Shown in pieces: positions 1 to 7,128 of a stretch of 12,702 nucleotides of DNA (its first letter is position 1; every line of letters begins with the position of its first letter). The position numbers and the translations under genes were made by a program. The notes beneath the pieces are model-generated. The model was not told the origin of the DNA and searched no databases. It saw nothing but the letters and a program-made list of their open reading frames with translations. The DNA lies in NCBI GenBank assembly GCA_024699005.1, contig JAILQN010000172.1, positions 1 to 12,702 on the forward strand. Direction: 5' to 3'. The stretch comes from Clostridia bacterium (GTDB taxonomy: Bacteria > Bacillota_A > Clostridia > Oscillospirales > Acutalibacteraceae).

Positions 1-130
1 CGACGACGTCCTGCGTCGGGTAGAGCGTTTCAACTATTACAGGCGTCTGCGCTGCCTGCGCGAAGCTGACCGGCACGGAAAAGCCGGCTGTCAGCGCAAA
101 CGCGACAAATAATGATATGACCTTTTTCAT
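1..130 (-). CDS. Secreted protein, N-terminal fragment with signal peptide (runs off left edge)
   Basis: Only the first 43 codons lie in the window. They start at the ATG at 130-128 and stay open to base 1. The translation begins MKKVISLFVAFALTAGFSVP and continues VSFAQAAQTPVIVETLYPTQDVV. This is a textbook Sec signal peptide: two lysines, then a hydrophobic core over about residues 4-22, then a small-residue cleavage region (VSFA or AQA, near residues 23-26). The mature protein is therefore exported and probably starts near QAAQTPV. A GGAG ribosome binding site lies at 142-139, eight bases before the ATG. The start codon overlaps the stop of the preceding 19-codon ORF as ATGA, so translation is probably coupled to that ORF. 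It follows the M16 peptidase gene on the same strand. The function cannot be told because the domain part lies outside the window. Confidence 0.8.
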   Translation of the reverse strand, partial: MKKVISLFVAFALTAGFSVPVSFAQAAQTPVIVETLYPTQDVV

Positions 131-186
131 GAATCAGACTCCGACAGCAACCAGGTTATGGCGTGGTAAAAAATGACGTTTACCAT
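127..186 (-). CDS. 19-residue leader-like small ORF coupled to the secreted-protein gene
   Basis: The ORF starts at ATG 186-184 and reads MVNVIFYHAITWLLSESDS before TGA at 129-127. It has the best ribosome binding site of this stretch, GGAGG at 198-194, seven bases before the ATG. Its stop overlaps the start of the signal-peptide gene in the four bases ATGA, the usual geometry of translational coupling. The peptide has a short hydrophobic middle (about residues 4-14) and an acidic end. It has no run of one amino acid that would mark a classic attenuation leader. A nested inverted repeat covers its ribosome binding site and start codon. It may be a control element for the gene behind it rather than a functional peptide. 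No known family was recognised, and translation is inferred from the signals alone. Confidence 0.4.
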   Translation of the reverse strand: MVNVIFYHAITWLLSESDS

Positions 187-196
187 ATGTTAACCT
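153..196 (-). promoter_or_regulatory. Nested inverted repeat over the leader ORF start (possible RNA hairpin)
   Basis: On the minus strand, AGGTTA (196-191) can pair with TAACCT (158-153). Inside that, TGGTAAA (185-179) can pair with TTTACCA (170-164). A symmetrical 5 x 5 internal loop separates the two stems and the end loop is 8 bases, giving 13 perfect base pairs. The outer stem takes in the AGG of the GGAGG ribosome binding site, and the inner stem takes in two bases of the ATG. If formed in the mRNA it would hide the leader ORF start. The pairing is read directly from the sequence; a regulatory role is inference. Confidence 0.4.
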
Positions 197-222
197 CCAT
201 TTGGATCATTATTGAACAGATA

Positions 223-3099
223 TCATAACTCCGAGACCTTCCACCTGTCTCCGAGCTTTTCGATCGCGTCACGGCTGCCTATAACGCAGCGAGACGCGCG
301 TTCAGTCGCCTTGTCAAACAGTTCGCCGTATGCCTCAAGAGAGTCCGTCTTTGTTCCGAGCAGCTCTTCGCGGCGGCGGCAGACGTAATCGTAGTCTATA
401 CCGCCGAGTATCCGCAAATCGGCTATTCTGCCGCGTTCGCGGGGCCCGAGGAGAGGTTCCGCCGAGGCGCTTATGATATAGTTTTCGATGCTCTCGCCGC
501 TTTCGATGAATCTGCGGATATAATCCGACGTATCCGCATATATGCCGAGCGAGCGAGCAGGATCGGGATCGCGGTAGCTTGTGAACTGAAGCCCCGTGAG
601 TTCGCTCAGAGAACAATGACATCCGTATGCTCCTCCGCGCACGCGGATCTCGTTCCACAGATGATCGAGCGTAAGGATGTTGGAAAGCACGTCCATATCG
701 CCGCATTCCTCAGTATCCAGGGTCTGCAGCGTCGCGCACTCCGCAGCGTAGGATACGCCGCCGGGAATTATGAACGCTTCCTTTTCCGCAGAGCGGCGCG
801 GAATCTTCATCTTTTCGCAGGCACAGGACTCCCCTTCCGAAAATTCCGATAGACGGCAAAAGCATGCGTCGCGATACTCATCCGAAGTCTCGCTCAGCTT
901 CATACGGTCAAGGGTGAAAAGCCGACCTGCAACGGAGGAGGCGAATGCAATAAACTCATCGGCGCGCGCTTCAAAATCTTCTTCAAATTCCTTGAGCCAG
1001 ATGTAATACCCCACTCCCGCGACCGCGTCTCGTACGGCGTACTCGGCGCTGCCCGACGCCAACGCGCGGATCGCGGCAGGCCTGCTTCCCGAATAGCAGA
1101 TATTACGGTACTGGTTTTCGCGGGTCTGCGTAAGAATATTCCTGATCCGTTCCTTATCGTCGAATTTCGTGCGCAGCAGGATCTCCGCTGCAAGGGAGAG
1201 CGCCTCCGGCAGCTTTCCGGAAAGGGCGGTGTACACCGCGGCGAAATACAACGGCGTACTGTCCCGGGCGCCGGGTTCGGGCACCGGGAGGACGTCTGTC
1301 GACAGATCACCGAACATACGTTTATACTCCCTGTGCAGAAGTTCTCCCGAGTAATTCTCCGTCGGAAGTTCGCCGAACAGCTGTGTCATGAAGGACAGCG
1401 CAGACAGCTCATCCAGAGGCTGATCGGCGATGTTGAAATACAGGGCTACGCGATCGACGCCGTTGGTAAAACAGGGATGAAACAAAACGTCACGGCCGCC
1501 GCAGGTTTTGATCTCGGTTTCCGTTTTCTCCGGCAGGCGTTTCACGTCCGCAAGAGTGAGCCCTGGCAGCGTGCTTTTAGCCTCCGGACTGTCGGGCGTT
1601 TCCTGCCATTCCCGGAACCGGGCAAACTTTTCCTCCTCCGAGGCGCGCTCATCGGGAGTCATCGCGTCAAGCGTCTTCTGAAGCAGCGCTTCCTCGCACT
1701 CCCTGTCTTTTTCACCTTTTTCCGGGTCGGGACGCAGCACGACTTCGACCGTGTTTGCATCGTCAAGGAAGAACTCCCGGACAAGCCTCGTATAATAATC
1801 CGTGCCGATCGCGTCGCGCAGATCTTTCACCACGTTTTCGTTTTCCAGATACAGCAGAGGATCTCCTCCGTAAAGTCTGCTCCGGATCAGCAGTTCCGCA
1901 CGCTCAAGCCCCTGCGGCTCGCTGCGGCACCGCATCCCGATCTCCATCTGATCTATCGCCGCGCTCAGGTCATCGGGATCGAGTCCGCCTGCGAGCAACT
2001 CATTCACTGCAGAGCGCAGCGTGTCTAGAAGTTTGCCTCGGTGCTGATCCTCTGTCCCGAGAAGTGTCAGCAAGACGACCGCCTGCAGTCTCCATGCGCT
2101 TACGTCGAAGTCCACGTCTTTAACGAGCCCAGTCTGCATCAGAGCGCATTTGAGCGGCGCTTCGTTGGAATCGAAAAGATACAGACGCAGCACTTCAAGC
2201 GCTTCGAGCCTTTTGCGGTCGTCGAACCTTCCGGCGAGCTTTGCGAAACACAGATGCGTCCTGTTTTCGGTCGGTTCCTCTTTGCCGCATTCATATGTGT
2301 CCTCTATCCGGCGTGAAGGCAGAGGCTCCTGCATTGCGATCTCATGAGGCGTATCATTCTTTTCGTACCCGTCAAGATAAGAAGCGATAAGCGGAAGGAC
2401 TTTATCCACCGGCAGATCGCCGTCAAGGTAAAAGATCGCGTTGGAAGGATGGTAAAACTCCCTGTAAGACGCCAGAAAGTCCTCATAAGTCAGCGTGGGG
2501 ATCGCCTCCGGTTCACCGCCGGAATTATACCCGTAACAGGTATCCGGATACAGCCCGCGGATCAGCACAGTCCAGAGTCTGCTGAAATCCGACGCAGTCG
2601 CCCCCTTCATCTCGTTGAACACGACGCCGTTGAAGCAGGGAGCATCTGCGCCGAAGTCTATGCGGTGCCCTTCCTGCATGAATATAAGCTCGTTAGTCAG
2701 CAGCGCCGGGCGGAACACCGCGTCAAGATATACCCGCGTCAGGTTCATAAAGTCCTTTTCGTTCTTGCTCGATACCGGATAGCTCGTGTGATCCGGCGCG
2801 GTGAAAGCGTTGAGGAATGTGTTCAGCGAGCTTTTAAGCAGATCAAGGAACGGCTCCTTGACCGGGAAACTCTCCGAACCGCACAGCACGGAATGTTCAA
2901 GGATGTGAAACACGCCCGTATCGTCTTTCGGCAGCGTTTTGAACGTGACGGAGAACAGCTTGTTCTCTTCGCCGTTCTGTGTCCAGTACAGGACAGCGCC
3001 TGTCTTTTCGTGGCGGAGCTCCCAGAGCGTCCCGCCGAGTTCCCTGCTCTCCCGCGCGCTTACGACGCGGAAACCGTTGATGATCTCATTTTTTTCCAT
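223..3099 (-). CDS. M16C zinc metallopeptidase, presequence protease (PreP)/insulinase-like
   Basis: This is a large oligopeptidase of the M16C branch, which traps and degrades unfolded peptides inside a closed chamber. The inverted zinc motif HxxEH is present as HILEH (H65, E68, H69, counted from this start). The third zinc ligand is E163 in VVFNEMKG. The C-terminal half keeps the family signature RGGAYGCHCS followed by YRDPDP, the region that contributes Arg/Tyr to the active site. At 958 residues it matches the usual length of about 970. The start at 3099 has AGGAG seven bases upstream; an upstream in-frame ATG at 3147 would overlap the preceding gene and lacks as good a site. There is no signal peptide, so it should act in the cytoplasm. 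It lies 31 bp behind the SGNH hydrolase gene, probably in the same transcript. All metal ligands are intact, so activity is expected; the natural peptide substrates are unknown. Confidence 0.93.
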   Translation of the reverse strand: MEKNEIINGFRVVSARESRELGGTLWELRHEKTGAVLYWTQNGEENKLFSVTFKTLPKDDTGVFHILEHSVLCGSESFPVKEPFLDLLKSSLNTFLNAFTAPDHTSYPVSSKNEKDFMNLTRVYLDAVFRPALLTNELIFMQEGHRIDFGADAPCFNGVVFNEMKGATASDFSRLWTVLIRGLYPDTCYGYNSGGEPEAIPTLTYEDFLASYREFYHPSNAIFYLDGDLPVDKVLPLIASYLDGYEKNDTPHEIAMQEPLPSRRIEDTYECGKEEPTENRTHLCFAKLAGRFDDRKRLEALEVLRLYLFDSNEAPLKCALMQTGLVKDVDFDVSAWRLQAVVLLTLLGTEDQHRGKLLDTLRSAVNELLAGGLDPDDLSAAIDQMEIGMRCRSEPQGLERAELLIRSRLYGGDPLLYLENENVVKDLRDAIGTDYYTRLVREFFLDDANTVEVVLRPDPEKGEKDRECEEALLQKTLDAMTPDERASEEEKFARFREWQETPDSPEAKSTLPGLTLADVKRLPEKTETEIKTCGGRDVLFHPCFTNGVDRVALYFNIADQPLDELSALSFMTQLFGELPTENYSGELLHREYKRMFGDLSTDVLPVPEPGARDSTPLYFAAVYTALSGKLPEALSLAAEILLRTKFDDKERIRNILTQTRENQYRNICYSGSRPAAIRALASGSAEYAVRDAVAGVGYYIWLKEFEEDFEARADEFIAFASSVAGRLFTLDRMKLSETSDEYRDACFCRLSEFSEGESCACEKMKIPRRSAEKEAFIIPGGVSYAAECATLQTLDTEECGDMDVLSNILTLDHLWNEIRVRGGAYGCHCSLSELTGLQFTSYRDPDPARSLGIYADTSDYIRRFIESGESIENYIISASAEPLLGPRERGRIADLRILGGIDYDYVCRRREELLGTKTDSLEAYGELFDKATERASRCVIGSRDAIEKLGDRWKVSEL

Positions 3100-3130
3100 G
3101 TTGAATCTCCTGTTATCTTCCTGATTGAGT

Positions 3131-4351
3131 TTATATTTGAACGCCATGAACAGTCCCTTTTTCTGCGTCATAACCGATCAGCGTCTGCATCAGAGTCACG
3201 GCGTAGACACGGGAAAGGTAATCGTTCGGATGATTTATATTGTTGCCGGTTATATCTATGAATTTTTTTCTTTTAAGTATCTCCGCGCTGACCGAAGTCA
3301 TTTTCGCAACGTCGCAGGGAACGCCTTCGCCGTTCAGTCTGTCCGCGACTCTGACAAGTTCGGGTTCCTGTACAGCCTGATTCGCATTCCAGCCGTGGAG
3401 CGCGTCGGGATTGGGCAGCATCGTGGAAATAAACATCACCGACGCTCCTTCGCTCAGGGAAAGCACGTGCTTCGCGATCTTTTCGCAGTTCGCGGCGGCC
3501 TCCCCGGGAGATCTTCCGCCGTCGTTCATTCCGTATCCGAGGATAAAAAGGTCGCAACCGTATTTTTTTATATGAGGTGTGAAATGCGTTTCAAGAGCTT
3601 TTACGCCGCCCTCTGAAGTCCAGCCGCCGACCGCGGTGTTGACAAGAGTTATCGTACCTTTGTTTCCCCCAGGAGCTTCAGGGAAAGGCCCTTCGTATGC
3701 CTTTTCCGCTTCCGGCAGAACGAAACGGACGGAACAGTCATATATACGCGCCAGCGCGCATACAAACAGGATCGGAAAAGACGGCTGATAAGGCGGAAGA
3801 GAATGTCTGAGGCTCGCGTCGCAGCCGTACGTTATGCTGTCGCCGTGGAAGAAGACCGTCACGTCCTCTCCGTTTTCAAGCAGCCGAAGAAAACGCCGGT
3901 ATCGCCCGTTGCAGGGCGGCAGTATATCGCGCCTGTCATTATGTTTATATGTGACCCGGATCTGATATTTGCTCAGGGTCCCGCTGCCGTTGAAATAACA
4001 GGGCGACTCTGTTCCGTCGGGCTTCAGGACTTTCAGTATAGGCTGTTCCCCGTCCGAATAGTAGACTTCCGGTGTCATGACGGGTATGGCGGAGTTTCCG
4101 GTCAGTGCTATTTTTCCGTTTTTCAGAATATAATCCCTGCCGTACTCATAGACCGTTTCGCCGTCATATGACTTTACGGAAATGATACTGTCGATATCAT
4201 AAAGAAACTGTTTCACTTCATCGGGATATACGAATGCCGCGGTCTCGTCTTCTGAGAGGCCGCTTCTGTCAAATGCCGCAAGGGGCGTATTGGTTAATGA
4301 TTGTTTTGATGATACCGGACTATTCATACTCTTTTCTGTTTCAGCCGACAC
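3131..4351 (-). CDS. SGNH/GDSL-family hydrolase (probable carbohydrate esterase)
   Basis: The protein has about 406 residues in two parts: a beta-rich N-terminal module (about 35-140) and a C-terminal SGNH esterase domain (about 163-395). Block I is FFHGDSITYG, with S172 as nucleophile. Block II is NTAVGGWTS, with the oxyanion glycine at 242 or 243. Block III is GYGMNDGG, with N276. Block V is NNINHPND, with H374. The usual Asp three residues before the His is Asn371. Members of this superfamily commonly remove acetyl groups from sugars, which fits the neighbouring glycan genes, but the substrate is not shown. No signal peptide or membrane segment is seen. The start is uncertain: GTG at 4351 has no clear ribosome binding site, and an in-frame ATG at 4327 has only a closely spaced AAGAG. 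It follows the 191-residue membrane protein by 55 bp. Confidence 0.85.
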   Translation of the reverse strand: MSAETEKSMNSPVSSKQSLTNTPLAAFDRSGLSEDETAAFVYPDEVKQFLYDIDSIISVKSYDGETVYEYGRDYILKNGKIALTGNSAIPVMTPEVYYSDGEQPILKVLKPDGTESPCYFNGSGTLSKYQIRVTYKHNDRRDILPPCNGRYRRFLRLLENGEDVTVFFHGDSITYGCDASLRHSLPPYQPSFPILFVCALARIYDCSVRFVLPEAEKAYEGPFPEAPGGNKGTITLVNTAVGGWTSEGGVKALETHFTPHIKKYGCDLFILGYGMNDGGRSPGEAAANCEKIAKHVLSLSEGASVMFISTMLPNPDALHGWNANQAVQEPELVRVADRLNGEGVPCDVAKMTSVSAEILKRKKFIDITGNNINHPNDYLSRVYAVTLMQTLIGYDAEKGTVHGVQI

Positions 4352-4406
4352 TTCGACGTCGTTTTTATTTGTCTGGAATTCTTCTGTCCGCTCAGCTTAT
4401 CCGGTC

Positions 4407-4982
4407 TTACAAAGCCGATTTCGGCGTGTCAGACTTCCGGAAAGACAGGGCGCATAAAGAAAGCGCGACCATTGTCAGCAGCATACTTAGCTCCTTGAAC
4501 CACATGTCCGCGGGAATCATAGGCGCTTTTCCGAGAAAGATCGGCATGTCGTCCATAAAAACGTGTTTTATAAAAGGCAGAATGAAGAGAATTACCAGCA
4601 CCCATTTTGTTTTTATGACGTAAATCACGGTCAGAAGCCATAACGCGATCACCGCCAGATACAGCACAACAGCGGCGGCGTGATGCAGGAAACTCACGCT
4701 TCGCGGATCGATAAACAGCTTGAACATAAAAGATAAAACGCCCAAAAAAACAGGGATCACGGTAAGCCACAATGCGTCTTTTCCTTTTTTGATCAGAAAA
4801 ACGATCATCAGGACCGAACAGAGGACAGGCAGAAGGACCTGTGTGATACCGTACATGGGATCCGTGATCTTGTCGGCGTAGCCGATCAGTCTGAACGGCA
4901 CCGCCAATGCAAAAGCGATCATGCTGATGATGGCAGCAGGGCTTTTCCAGTCAATGCACAAAACCGGATGATTCTTTTTCAT
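4407..4982 (-). CDS. Six-segment integral membrane protein, unknown function
   Basis: This 191-residue protein is almost entirely hydrophobic. Probable membrane segments are near residues 15-35, 46-64, 71-92, 101-123, 126-142 and 163-181. Short basic loops such as KKGK at 65-68, and basic residues at both ends, suggest that N and C termini are cytoplasmic. No catalytic motif or known family was recognised. The start at 4982 is well supported by AGGAG eight bases upstream. It lies 119 bp behind the GT2 gene and 55 bp before the SGNH hydrolase gene on the same strand, so it is probably co-expressed with them and acts in the envelope. Possible roles include a small accessory protein for glycan export, but that rests on position alone. 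Confidence 0.8.
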   Translation of the reverse strand: MKKNHPVLCIDWKSPAAIISMIAFALAVPFRLIGYADKITDPMYGITQVLLPVLCSVLMIVFLIKKGKDALWLTVIPVFLGVLSFMFKLFIDPRSVSFLHHAAAVVLYLAVIALWLLTVIYVIKTKWVLVILFILPFIKHVFMDDMPIFLGKAPMIPADMWFKELSMLLTMVALSLCALSFRKSDTPKSAL

Positions 4983-5101
4983 GTTATATTCTCCTATGTT
5001 AAGTCAGTGCTTAAACTGTTAACTGTATTTCATTTTAAGATCATAAGGCGCAATCCCTCTCAAAGCCTGTTACGGAGGAGCGCAGGAAAAAACGTTGAGC
5101 A

Positions 5102-6079
5102 TCACAGTCTGTTTATAAAACAAGCCAATACGAAACCGGTTCGCGTATAAGAAAGATTGCGGATCCTGCGACGCATTTTTGACCCTAAAGACAAATTATT
5201 GTTGTAGTTTTTCACCGTATATACTTTTGAATACTTCAGCGGGAACAACCCGTTGTTTTTAAGTTCTGCGATATACTCTTTTCGTTTATCCACGGGCATA
5301 TACGTCACATCGCCTGTTATCATTGTTACGAAACGATACAGATTAAATATATAACCGTTGTAACTGTCTCCGTGGAGTTCGTGTTGTTTTTTCATCTCTA
5401 TCGCGCCGCTGATCAGAGACGAGAGGATCCGCTCAGACGGAACGCCTCCTCTTGACAGACTGTTGGCTCTGACGCGGTAATAATAGGATATACGGTCATC
5501 CAGAACTGCTTTTTCAGAGATAAACGGATACAACTCTGTGTAAAACACGTTGTCTTCCTGACAACAGATATCCGGATTGAAGCGGACTCCGCTTTTATCT
5601 ATGACGCTCTTTTTCAGGATCCTTGTAATAAGGTAGCTTTTTACGCGGTCGCTCACATGTTCAACAGAAAACCCGGTCCGGCAGTTTACCGGTTCGCCGT
5701 CATTGAACTCAATAGGCAGAATGATCAGCTGGTCGCAATCCGTTTCGGTCAGCACCGTTTTTATGGCGCTCAGACAATCGGCGGCGATCATATCGTCGGA
5801 ATCCACGAACCATACGTACTTTCCGGAACTGCTGTCAAGTCCTTTGTTCCTTGCGACGCTGACGCCGGAGTTGTTCTGATGGATAACCTTCATATTCTCA
5901 TGGACAGCGGCGTAAGAATCCAGTATTTCACCGCTGCGGTCGGATGATCCGTCATCCACGCAGACGACCTCATATTCACGGGACGGAATATCCTGTGTAA
6001 AAAATGAATCAAGACAATCTTTTAAATACGGCTCAACGTTATAAACCGGAACAATAATTGAAAGCAGGATCTCGCTCAT
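5102..6079 (-). CDS. Family 2 glycosyltransferase (GT-A fold)
   Basis: This cytoplasmic GT2 enzyme should transfer a sugar from a nucleotide-sugar donor to a growing glycan. The N-terminal GT-A domain shows SIIVPVYNVEPYL (7-19), the nucleotide-binding VDDGSSDRS (41-49), the helix motif NSGVSVARNKGL (70-81) and the metal-binding FVDSDD (91-96). The ED motif at E175-D176 (CQEDNVF) is placed as in other processive or capsule-type GT2 enzymes and probably supplies the catalytic base. The C-terminal tail (about 230-325) is less conserved and ends in a basic segment, SKMRRRIRNL, which may contact the membrane. The start at 6079 is chosen for GGAGA seven bases upstream; an in-frame ATG at 6109 lacks a ribosome binding site and would reach into the gap. 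It follows the frameshifted gene by 36 bp. Its base composition is somewhat AT-rich, between that of the island to its right and the rest. Donor and acceptor sugars cannot be read from the sequence. Confidence 0.93.
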   Translation of the reverse strand: MSEILLSIIVPVYNVEPYLKDCLDSFFTQDIPSREYEVVCVDDGSSDRSGEILDSYAAVHENMKVIHQNNSGVSVARNKGLDSSSGKYVWFVDSDDMIAADCLSAIKTVLTETDCDQLIILPIEFNDGEPVNCRTGFSVEHVSDRVKSYLITRILKKSVIDKSGVRFNPDICCQEDNVFYTELYPFISEKAVLDDRISYYYRVRANSLSRGGVPSERILSSLISGAIEMKKQHELHGDSYNGYIFNLYRFVTMITGDVTYMPVDKRKEYIAELKNNGLFPLKYSKVYTVKNYNNNLSLGSKMRRRIRNLSYTRTGFVLACFINRL

Positions 6080-6115
6080 ATATGTATCTCCGTTTTGATC
6101 ACGAAACATTTATAC

Positions 6116-6829
6116 TCAAATGGGCAAAAAAGGTATTCTTAATTTTATTTTGAAATTATATTTTTTCAGCAGATTCCGGCAAATCTCAAAAAACATGTTT
6201 TTATCTTTAAACGGCAACAATACTTTTTGGATAACAGTGTGACGTTCTTTAGGAACTCTTTCTCCTTTTCCATAATAATCTCTTACAAGTAATTCGTATT
6301 CCTCATCCGTAACAATACCAAGATTAGAGAAATCAACATCAATATTATTCCGTTCAAACAGTTCTTTGTTTTTCGGCAACCATTTACCTCTTGAAATTGC
6401 ATATCCGTATGTTGGTTCAATATAATAAACAAAGCATCGCTGATGATTATCATTTTCTCTGTAAACATCTTTATGAAAGTATTGTGAACGCAGAGATCCA
6501 AAGACTTCATATTCCCATGGCGACTCTGAAGCCACTAACAGCCTATTCAAATATTTTGTGCGATAAAGAGATAAAACACAATATATTCTTCCATTATTTT
6601 TATCTTTATGATATTTGGGAACTGGTGAGAAATAATGATTTATCTCAATACTACTATCATATTTTGTCGGAATATCGATTGCAAATTGAATAACACCGAG
6701 ATTGGGGTTATCATTCATAGTCTGAATTGCAGCATTAAAAACTTCTGTGTTGACCGGAGACTGAAGAAAATAATCTTCAAGACAAAGTAGCACATATTCT
6801 GTATTGATAGTTTTTAAACACTGTTTCAT
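6116..6829 (-). CDS. Glycosyltransferase-like protein, C-terminal part of a frameshifted gene
   Basis: This 237-codon frame is the downstream part of a gene split at the G8 tract at 6848-6855. Reading back across the ATG at 6829, the same frame continues as LSWSKRMKQCLKTINTEY, directly joining the N-terminal part in the next frame. The restored protein would have 304 residues. The acidic motif CLEDYFLQSP near its start resembles the donor-binding region of glycosyltransferase-like proteins from capsule clusters; that resemblance is from memory and was not searched. The C-terminal end is strongly basic (LLKKYNFKIKLRIPFLPI), consistent with membrane contact. Its DNA is very AT-rich: row 6121-6180 has 17 G/C of 60. 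The ATG at 6829 overlaps the stop of the N-terminal frame but has no clear ribosome binding site, so the part may be made only by frameshifting, by re-initiation, or when the tract has nine G. It may equally be a decayed gene. Confidence 0.65.
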   Translation of the reverse strand: MKQCLKTINTEYVLLCLEDYFLQSPVNTEVFNAAIQTMNDNPNLGVIQFAIDIPTKYDSSIEINHYFSPVPKYHKDKNNGRIYCVLSLYRTKYLNRLLVASESPWEYEVFGSLRSQYFHKDVYRENDNHQRCFVYYIEPTYGYAISRGKWLPKNKELFERNNIDVDFSNLGIVTDEEYELLVRDYYGKGERVPKERHTVIQKVLLPFKDKNMFFEICRNLLKKYNFKIKLRIPFLPI

Positions 6830-7029
6830 TCTTTTCGACCAGGAAAGCCCCCCCCGAGCACAGTATCAACTTGAAAAACATCTGAATGAAATGTTTTTGT
6901 TTCAGAATTTAATACGAATGGATAATTACATTCAGGCCAGTATTTTTTCCACAGGGAAAAAAAAGGTTCCCATGCATCAGAATAAGCATCACATGATGTC
7001 ACTAAAATTGTAAGTTGTTGATTATTCAT
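6826..7029 (-). CDS. Glycosyltransferase-like protein, N-terminal part of the frameshifted gene
   Basis: This 67-codon frame begins MNNQQLTILVTSCDAYSDAW and reaches the poly-G tract as VDTVLGGG. After the tract it reads six unrelated residues (FPGRKE) to TGA at 6828-6826. The opening strand LTILVTSCD followed by an aromatic-rich helix (EPFFSLWKKYWPEC) is what one expects at the nucleotide-binding start of a GT-A-like fold. With one more G the frame would run into the 237-codon part. The start at 7029 is preferred because the probable -10 box at 7069-7064 would place transcription start near 7057, after a possible TTG at 7062. An ATG at 7044 is also possible. No strong ribosome binding site is seen before any of them. 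The gene contains a second homopolymer, T8 on the coding strand at 6957-6964. Confidence 0.6.
   Translation of the reverse strand: MNNQQLTILVTSCDAYSDAWEPFFSLWKKYWPECNYPFVLNSETKTFHSDVFQVDTVLGGGFPGRKE
6848..6855 (-). repeat. G8 homopolymer tract at a frameshift (possible phase-variation site)
   Basis: Eight consecutive C on the plus strand give eight G in the coding strand of an AT-rich gene. With eight G the reading frame stops at 6826. With nine (or six) it continues through the 237-codon part to 6116. With seven it also stops early, at a TGA about 70 bases on. The tract also forms G GGG GGC in the zero frame, which would allow a -1 ribosomal slip into the right frame. Tract position and frame arithmetic are seen directly; switching is inference. 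Confidence 0.7.
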
Positions 7030-7063
7030 AACATTTCTTATCATTTCTTCAGAATAAGCCAAG

Positions 7064-7069
7064 ATTATA
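7064..7069 (-). promoter_or_regulatory. Candidate -10 box for the frameshifted glycosyltransferase gene
   Basis: A perfect TATAAT lies on the minus strand at 7069-7064, placing transcription start near 7057 and leaving about 28 bases before the ATG at 7029. No good -35 element is seen at 16-18 bases, so this is a weak call in a generally AT-rich gap. It would be the likely head promoter of the leftward series of genes. Confidence 0.3.
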
Positions 7070-7128
7070 TTAACACTTATATAATCATATCATTGTATAA
7101 AGATATAATGTTCTTCGTTAATTAGCAG

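Noticed and set aside
3100..3171. Longer N terminus for the M16 peptidase
   Set aside because: It would overlap the end of the SGNH hydrolase gene, and the ATG at 3099 has an AGGAG site at proper spacing.
2344..3261. 305-codon plus-strand frame opposite the M16 peptidase gene
   Set aside because: It mirrors a well-supported gene with intact zinc motifs, shows no recognisable domain, and its composition (rich in R, V, Q, H) is typical of an antisense shadow.
4983..5101. Possible promoter or terminator in the 119 bp gap before the membrane protein gene
   Set aside because: TATGAT and TTAACA-like hexamers occur but not at workable spacing, and GCGC-containing arms do not form a good hairpin with a T-run. 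Only the AGGAG ribosome binding site is supported.
6080..6109. Longer N terminus for the GT2 glycosyltransferase
   Set aside because: The ATG at 6109 has no ribosome binding site, while the ATG at 6079 has GGAGA seven bases upstream and opens directly into the first GT-A strand.
7104..7109. TATAAT on the plus strand as the -10 box of the GtrII-like gene
   Set aside because: The hexamer 17 bases upstream is ATAATC, unlike a -35 box; the pair at 7129-7157 is better placed.
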